26,169 bases of DNA from Pseudochelatococcus lubricantis (lineage in GTDB: Bacteria; Pseudomonadota; Alphaproteobacteria; Rhizobiales; Beijerinckiaceae), in the NCBI RefSeq assembly GCF_042432495.1, contig NZ_JBHLXC010000020.1, forward strand, positions 1-26,169. The letters run 5' to 3'. Of this stretch, positions 22,154 to 26,169 are shown in pieces. The notes under the pieces are model-generated. The model did not search any database and was not told where the DNA came from. It was given only the letters and a program-made list of their open reading frames with translations. A program made the position numbers and the translations under genes. Each line of letters opens with the position of its first letter. The first letter of the stretch is position 1.

Positions 22154-23971
22154 ATGCCCCGGATAACCGTCAACCGCCTCCTCGCAAGCCTGTTCCTCGT
22201 CTTCTGGTCCGTTGCTGCCTCCGCGCAGCAGGGCAATCTGCTTCAGGCGGAGGAAGCGTTTCGCCTTTCCGTCGAACGCGGCGCGGACAACGGCGTGATC
22301 CTGCGGTGGCAGATCGAGGAGGGCTACTACCTCTATCGCGACCATCTCGAAGCGACGGACGCGGACAGCGGGGATGCGGTTTCGCTTCAGGCCGAGCCGG
22401 GCGTCATGGAGAGCGAGGACGCCAATTTCGGGCCATCGGAGGTCTACTATCAGGAAGCGGTTGCGCGGCTCGATTCGAGCGCGCCCGGTCAGGTCGCCGT
22501 CATCTATCAGGGCTGCAAGAAGGACTCGATTTGCTACCCGCCGATGAAGGTGACGCTCGACACGACGAGCCTTCAGCTTTCCGAGCCCACGATCGGATTC
22601 GGCGTGACGGCGCCACCGGCCGCACCATCCGACACGAGCGGGACGGGCAGCTTTGCCTTGGCCGAGGATACGCTGGGGGGCGGTATGATCGGTTCGCTGC
22701 TGGCCAGCGGCGGCGCATTATGGGTCATCGCCAGTTTCCTTGCCTTCGGCTTGCTGCTGGCGTTCACGCCCTGCGTGCTGCCCATGTATCCGATCCTCAG
22801 CGCGACGCTGGCGCGCGAGGGCGAGGCACTAACGGCGCGACGCAGCTTCGTCCTGTCCTCGACCTATGTGTTGGCGATGGCCGCCGCTTTCGGCATGCTC
22901 GGCGTCGTCGCCGCGTGGTCGGGCCAGAACCTTCAGATGGTGTTGCAGTCGCCATACGCGATCGGCGCGGTGGCTCTGCTCTTCGTCGTTCTCGCAACCT
23001 CGATGTTTGGTCTCTTCGAACTCCAACTGCCGACGGGGTGGGTCAGCCGCATGGCCGGTGTTCAGGCCGGCAAGCGTGGCTCGATCTGTAGCGCGGCCGG
23101 CATGGGCTTCCTGTCCGCCTTGATCGTCGGCCCCTGCGTCACAGCCCCGCTCGCCGCCGCGCTTCTCTACATTGCACAGACCGGAGATGCGACGCTCGGC
23201 GCGGCCGCACTCTTTGCGCTCGGGCTCGGCCAAGGCATTCCGCTGATCGTCTTCGGGACGATGGGCAGTCGCGCGCTGCCGCGCGCAGGCGCCTGGATGG
23301 TGCAGGTCAAATATGCATTCGGTTTCGTCTTCCTCGGGGCCGCGATCTGGATGGCCTCACGTATCCTTCCGCCACAGGCGACGCTGGCATTGTGGGCCAC
23401 TCTCCTCCTGACGGCCGCCGTCTTCGTCGGCGTTGCCGATCGGCTGACGGCCGATGCGACGGCCGGTCCGCGCTTCCGCAAGGCGGCGGGATTGGCCCTC
23501 TCGCTCGGCGGTATGATCCTCGCCGTCGGCGCGGCGTCTGGCGGAACCGATCCGCTTCGCCCGCTCGCCCATTTTGGGATGGACGGGGCCAGCACGCGAC
23601 CGTCGGTCGCTGAGACTGCGTTCATCACGGTGCGTTCGACGCAGGAGGTCGAGCAGGCGCTGGCCTCGGCGAACGGCCGCCCCACCTTCGTCTACTTCAC
23701 GGCCGACTGGTGCGTGATCTGCAAGACGATCGAGCGCGACATCTTCCCGGCGGCCGAGATCGTCGCCGGGCTCGATGGCTTTCAGCGCGTCAAGGTGGAC
23801 CTGACGACGTTCGATCAGGCCGGCCAAGCCTTGCTGCGCGATATGGCCGTCGTCGGGCCTCCGACGATGATCTTTTTCGACAGCAATGCGAAGGAGCCCA
23901 GCGGAACGCGCCTGATCGGCGACGTCACCACCGAGACGCTTCAGGCGTCGATCGCAGCGGCGAGGCGGTGA
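22154..23971 (+). CDS. dsbD: thiol:disulfide interchange protein DsbD (three-domain)
   Basis: This 605-aa inner-membrane protein carries electrons from cytoplasmic thioredoxin to the periplasm. A signal peptide (about 1-24) precedes the periplasmic alpha domain with C121 and C127 (YQGCKKDSICYPP). The eight-helix membrane domain (about 185-470) has C207 in FTPCVLPMYP and C328 in VGPCVTAPL. The C-terminal thioredoxin-like gamma domain has C520-VI-C523 in FTADWCVIC. All six catalytic cysteines are present and the length is normal. It lies 38 bp after the dsbA-like gene and 1 bp before the tlpA-like gene, as one operon. Likely clients are the DsbA-like and thioredoxin proteins here, and through them the Cys-dependent L,D-transpeptidases. 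Confidence 0.95.
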   Translation: MPRITVNRLLASLFLVFWSVAASAQQGNLLQAEEAFRLSVERGADNGVILRWQIEEGYYLYRDHLEATDADSGDAVSLQAEPGVMESEDANFGPSEVYYQEAVARLDSSAPGQVAVIYQGCKKDSICYPPMKVTLDTTSLQLSEPTIGFGVTAPPAAPSDTSGTGSFALAEDTLGGGMIGSLLASGGALWVIASFLAFGLLLAFTPCVLPMYPILSATLAREGEALTARRSFVLSSTYVLAMAAAFGMLGVVAAWSGQNLQMVLQSPYAIGAVALLFVVLATSMFGLFELQLPTGWVSRMAGVQAGKRGSICSAAGMGFLSALIVGPCVTAPLAAALLYIAQTGDATLGAAALFALGLGQGIPLIVFGTMGSRALPRAGAWMVQVKYAFGFVFLGAAIWMASRILPPQATLALWATLLLTAAVFVGVADRLTADATAGPRFRKAAGLALSLGGMILAVGAASGGTDPLRPLAHFGMDGASTRPSVAETAFITVRSTQEVEQALASANGRPTFVYFTADWCVICKTIERDIFPAAEIVAGLDGFQRVKVDLTTFDQAGQALLRDMAVVGPPTMIFFDSNAKEPSGTRLIGDVTTETLQASIAAARR

Positions 23972-23972
23972 C

Positions 23973-24794
23973 ATGAACGCTATTGCTATCGGCCCCTTCG
24001 TCTTTGCCCCCGACCGCTTCGCGGCGATCCTCGCCATCGCAGTCTTCCTGCTCCTGAGCGAAATCCTCGCCCGTAAGGTGGACCAGCGCTTCTCGTCATG
24101 GGCGTGGGGCGCAAGCATCGCGTTCATCGTCGGGGCGCGCATCGGGCACGTCGCTCAGCACGCCGCGAGCTTCGCAGCCGAGCCGTTGCGCGTCTTCTAT
24201 ATCTGGCAGGGCGGGTTCTTGATCGCGGGCGGTGTAGCGTTGGCCGTCGCCTATACGCTCTTCCGATTCCGGCGCGCACTCCGCCTGACCTTCTGGACCG
24301 CGCTTCCTGGTGCGGCAGCGGCCTATGTCGCCTTTTTCGTGCTTCAGCTAACCGCTGGAACACCAGCAAAGCCCCTTCCCACGGGCGACACGTTCCGGAC
24401 ATTGGCTGGTGAGCCCTTCCGGCCCGCCGATCTCGAAGGTGAGCCGCTGGTCATCAATCTGTGGGCGACATGGTGCCCGCCCTGCCGGCGCGAGATGCCG
24501 ATGATGGCGGACGTTGCGGTCAACACCGATGATGCCCGGCTCGTCTTCGTCAATCAGGGAGAAGGTGCGGAGATCATCCAGCGCTATCTGATGGCGGAAA
24601 ATCTCGTACTCGATCACGTGGTGCTCGACGGGCTCGGCGAGTTCGGTCGCCACTACGAGGTACCGGGTCTGCCCGCGACATTCTTCATCGGAAGCGATGG
24701 AACGCTCCAGTCAGTGCATTTGGGAGAGATTTCCCGTGAAGGGCTACTGGAGGGCATCAACAGGATACGACCCGAAGAACGATGCCCAGCGTGA
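23973..24794 (+). CDS. Lgt-like membrane domain fused to TlpA-type thioredoxin
   Basis: This 273-aa protein has an N-terminal membrane part (about 5-125, four to five helices) resembling a segment of prolipoprotein diacylglyceryl transferase, with GARIGHVAQHAASF (54-67) and EPLRVFYIWQGGFLIAGG (70-87). A periplasmic TlpA/ResA-like thioredoxin domain (about 135-265) follows, with W167-C168-PP-C171 and the cis-proline in VPGLPATFF. TlpA proteins reduce specific periplasmic partners such as copper-site or cytochrome cysteines. The membrane part is too short for a complete Lgt and lacks most of that enzyme, so it more likely serves as anchor or electron entry. The ATG is one base after the dsbD stop, so it is in the same operon. 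Confidence 0.88.
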   Translation: MNAIAIGPFVFAPDRFAAILAIAVFLLLSEILARKVDQRFSSWAWGASIAFIVGARIGHVAQHAASFAAEPLRVFYIWQGGFLIAGGVALAVAYTLFRFRRALRLTFWTALPGAAAAYVAFFVLQLTAGTPAKPLPTGDTFRTLAGEPFRPADLEGEPLVINLWATWCPPCRREMPMMADVAVNTDDARLVFVNQGEGAEIIQRYLMAENLVLDHVVLDGLGEFGRHYEVPGLPATFFIGSDGTLQSVHLGEISREGLLEGINRIRPEERCPA

Positions 24795-25047
24795 GTGAAC
24801 GGAAGGACTGAGCAGGTCGTAGACGGCCAGTAGCGCGATGGGAAGATGATGAACGAAGGGACCAAGCGACGGCGACTATCGATATCCCAACCAAACTGGC
24901 CGAGCAACGCTCTCAGGATGGATCGTACGAGCGTCAGCCGTAGAGCTCGTGATTTCAAGGTCGAACTCGGCGTCGCACCGTTTGAGCTCATCGCGGCCTT
25001 TGCTCTTCAAGCCGGCGCCAGTGCCGAATGACGGGGAACGGGTAGCT

Positions 25048-26013
25048 ATGCGAAGGCGGCGACATTCAGCACCGATGATCGACCGTCAACGACGAGTGCA
25101 GAGTCCGTTGGGATCGCGCATTCCCCTCGCCTCGCTCATCCAAACCCTTGCCGTAGCCGAATATCTGAACTTTCGCCATGCAGCGGACGCAATGGGTGTC
25201 AGTCAGTCGAGCGTCAGCGCCCGCGTCAAGACTTTGGAAGAAGACCTCGGCATCCTCCTCTTCGAGCGGCATGCGCGCGGCGTGCGACTGACGGAGGCCG
25301 GACGACATTTTGTCGAACGGGTGGCAGCCGGCATCGATCAACTCGACCATGCAGTCAGGACCGCCGGCATGGTGGCGCGGGGAGAGCACGGCCGACTGCG
25401 CATCGGTGTCCATGCCCTGATTCCCGGCGGTTTCCTCGTGAACCTGCTCAACCGATATCGTGAGGAATACTCCGGCGTCGAGACGGAGCTTGTCGAGGAA
25501 TCGGCCCGCAAGGCGTTGATGCAGGTGCGCAGCGGAGAGCTTGACGCGGCATTCGTCATGGGCACACCTGAACCGCCTGATTGCCATTCCCGGCGGCTAT
25601 GGACCGAACCGCTTCTGGTCGCGCTGCCGAAGCGACATCGACTTGTGGGGCGGTCGGCAGTTACATGGACTGAGCTGGCGGAGGAGACATTCCTTGTCCG
25701 CCGTGGAGGCACAGGGCCACAGGTTCATGACCATATCGTTCTGCGACTGACCGGACGCGGCCTTACGCCTTCGATCCAGCGCTTCGATGTCGGGCGCAGT
25801 GCCTTGCTGTCGATGGTCGGACAGAGCTTCGGCATTACCATCGTCGGCGCGGCCGCATCGGTTTTGCCTACGGCAGGCGTTGTATTCGCGTCCATAAGTG
25901 ACGAGCCGGAACCGTTGACCTTCTCCGTCGTCTGGTCGCCGTATAATCAGAGCCAGACGCTTCGCCATCTGCTGGACCTGGCGACCCGGATGGGCCGCGC
26001 GGCAAAGCCTTGA
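25048..26013 (+). CDS. LysR-family transcriptional regulator
   Basis: This 321-aa regulator has an N-terminal winged helix-turn-helix (about 28-90: FRHAADAMGVSQSSVSARVK, LFERHARGVRLTEAG) and a substrate-binding domain (about 115-315: LRIGVHALIPGGFLVNLLNR, later LDAAFVMG and VGQSFGITIVG). Such regulators respond to a small-molecule coinducer. The start is uncertain: 25048 and 25075 are both possible ATGs, and an extended N-terminus before IPLASLIQTL is present either way. It follows the redox operon after a 253-bp gap with no clear gene, and is followed by a strong terminator and the attachment core. Target genes cannot be told from the sequence. Confidence 0.92.
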   Translation: MRRRRHSAPMIDRQRRVQSPLGSRIPLASLIQTLAVAEYLNFRHAADAMGVSQSSVSARVKTLEEDLGILLFERHARGVRLTEAGRHFVERVAAGIDQLDHAVRTAGMVARGEHGRLRIGVHALIPGGFLVNLLNRYREEYSGVETELVEESARKALMQVRSGELDAAFVMGTPEPPDCHSRRLWTEPLLVALPKRHRLVGRSAVTWTELAEETFLVRRGGTGPQVHDHIVLRLTGRGLTPSIQRFDVGRSALLSMVGQSFGITIVGAAASVLPTAGVVFASISDEPEPLTFSVVWSPYNQSQTLRHLLDLATRMGRAAKP

Positions 26014-26046
26014 TGGTGGCAGACCTTGCGCGCACAGAAACGCCAG

Positions 26047-26068
26047 AACCCCGCTGTTGCGGGGTTTT
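26047..26068 (+). terminator. intrinsic terminator after the LysR gene
   Basis: CCCCGC (26049-26054), loop TGTT and GCGGGG (26059-26064), then TTTT. AA ahead of the stem pairs with part of the T-run, so it could also act on the minus strand behind the tRNA, 34 bp to its right. Confidence 0.85.
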
Positions 26069-26101
26069 CACACTTCGATTTCTAGGGAGTTATGACAGAA
26101 G

Positions 26102-26169
<68 letters not shown>

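Noticed and set aside
24653..24991. Minus-strand open frame (112 codons) between the tlpA-like and lysR genes
   Set aside because: It overlaps the end of the TlpA domain and has no recognisable motif; the 253-bp gap is listed as empty in the LysR entry.

Overview
The window is GC-rich and reads as an accessory region of an alphaproteobacterium, most likely of the Hyphomicrobiales (Rhizobiales) type. The evidence is the Ti-plasmid-style TraA relaxase with its divergent TraC/TraD partners, the AlpA-type regulator, the style of the L,D-transpeptidases and Dsb proteins, and a tRNA-fMet of the usual alphaproteobacterial sequence. Genus cannot be read from the sequence.

Layout. Positions 1-4870 are one accessory block: the 3' end of an IS5-type transposase, an XRE/ImmA-IrrE metalloprotease operon with an unknown partner, a TacA/TacT-like (DUF1778/GNAT) toxin-antitoxin pair, a small ORF, and a large serine recombinase (A) pointing right. 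A second, related serine recombinase (B) points left and overlaps the end of A by 117 bp. Inside the overlap is a 13-bp sequence (4870-4882) identical to the 3' end of the partial tRNA-fMet gene at the right edge (26102-26114), in the same orientation. I read these as the attachment cores of a ~21.2-kb integrated element lying between recombinase A and the tRNA, so that two elements sit in tandem at one tRNA gene.

Inside the 21.2-kb element, left to right: recombinase B; a VapBC-type toxin-antitoxin pair; an AlpA-like regulator with a small coupled ORF; a poorly explained 0.77-kb gap; an AT-richer DUF262 plus HEPN gene pair, a candidate defence module; convergent to it, an unrecognised 813-aa protein with a zinc ribbon and a probable PD-(D/E)XK nuclease site; the mobilisation module (traA relaxase, an RSF1010/Ti-like oriT, traC, traD) with no type IV secretion genes in view; then an envelope module.

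The envelope module (17015-26013) holds two lipoprotein-type L,D-transpeptidases, a QseB/PmrA-like response regulator with its QseC-like kinase, a DsbD-gamma-like thioredoxin, a DsbA-like oxidoreductase, a full three-domain DsbD, an Lgt-like/TlpA fusion and a LysR regulator. Three intergenic sites carry the same direct repeat CTTAAG-N5-CTTAAG, which fits the PmrA-box consensus. One is upstream of the regulator, one lies between L,D-transpeptidase 2 and the thioredoxin, and one precedes the dsbA-dsbD-tlpA run. I infer one two-component regulon joining peptidoglycan 3-3 crosslinking enzymes, which use a catalytic cysteine, with periplasmic thiol-redox enzymes. This regulated redox/L,D-transpeptidase cargo on a mobilisable element is the most promising under-described system in the window, followed by the 813-aa nuclease-like protein next to the DUF262/HEPN pair.
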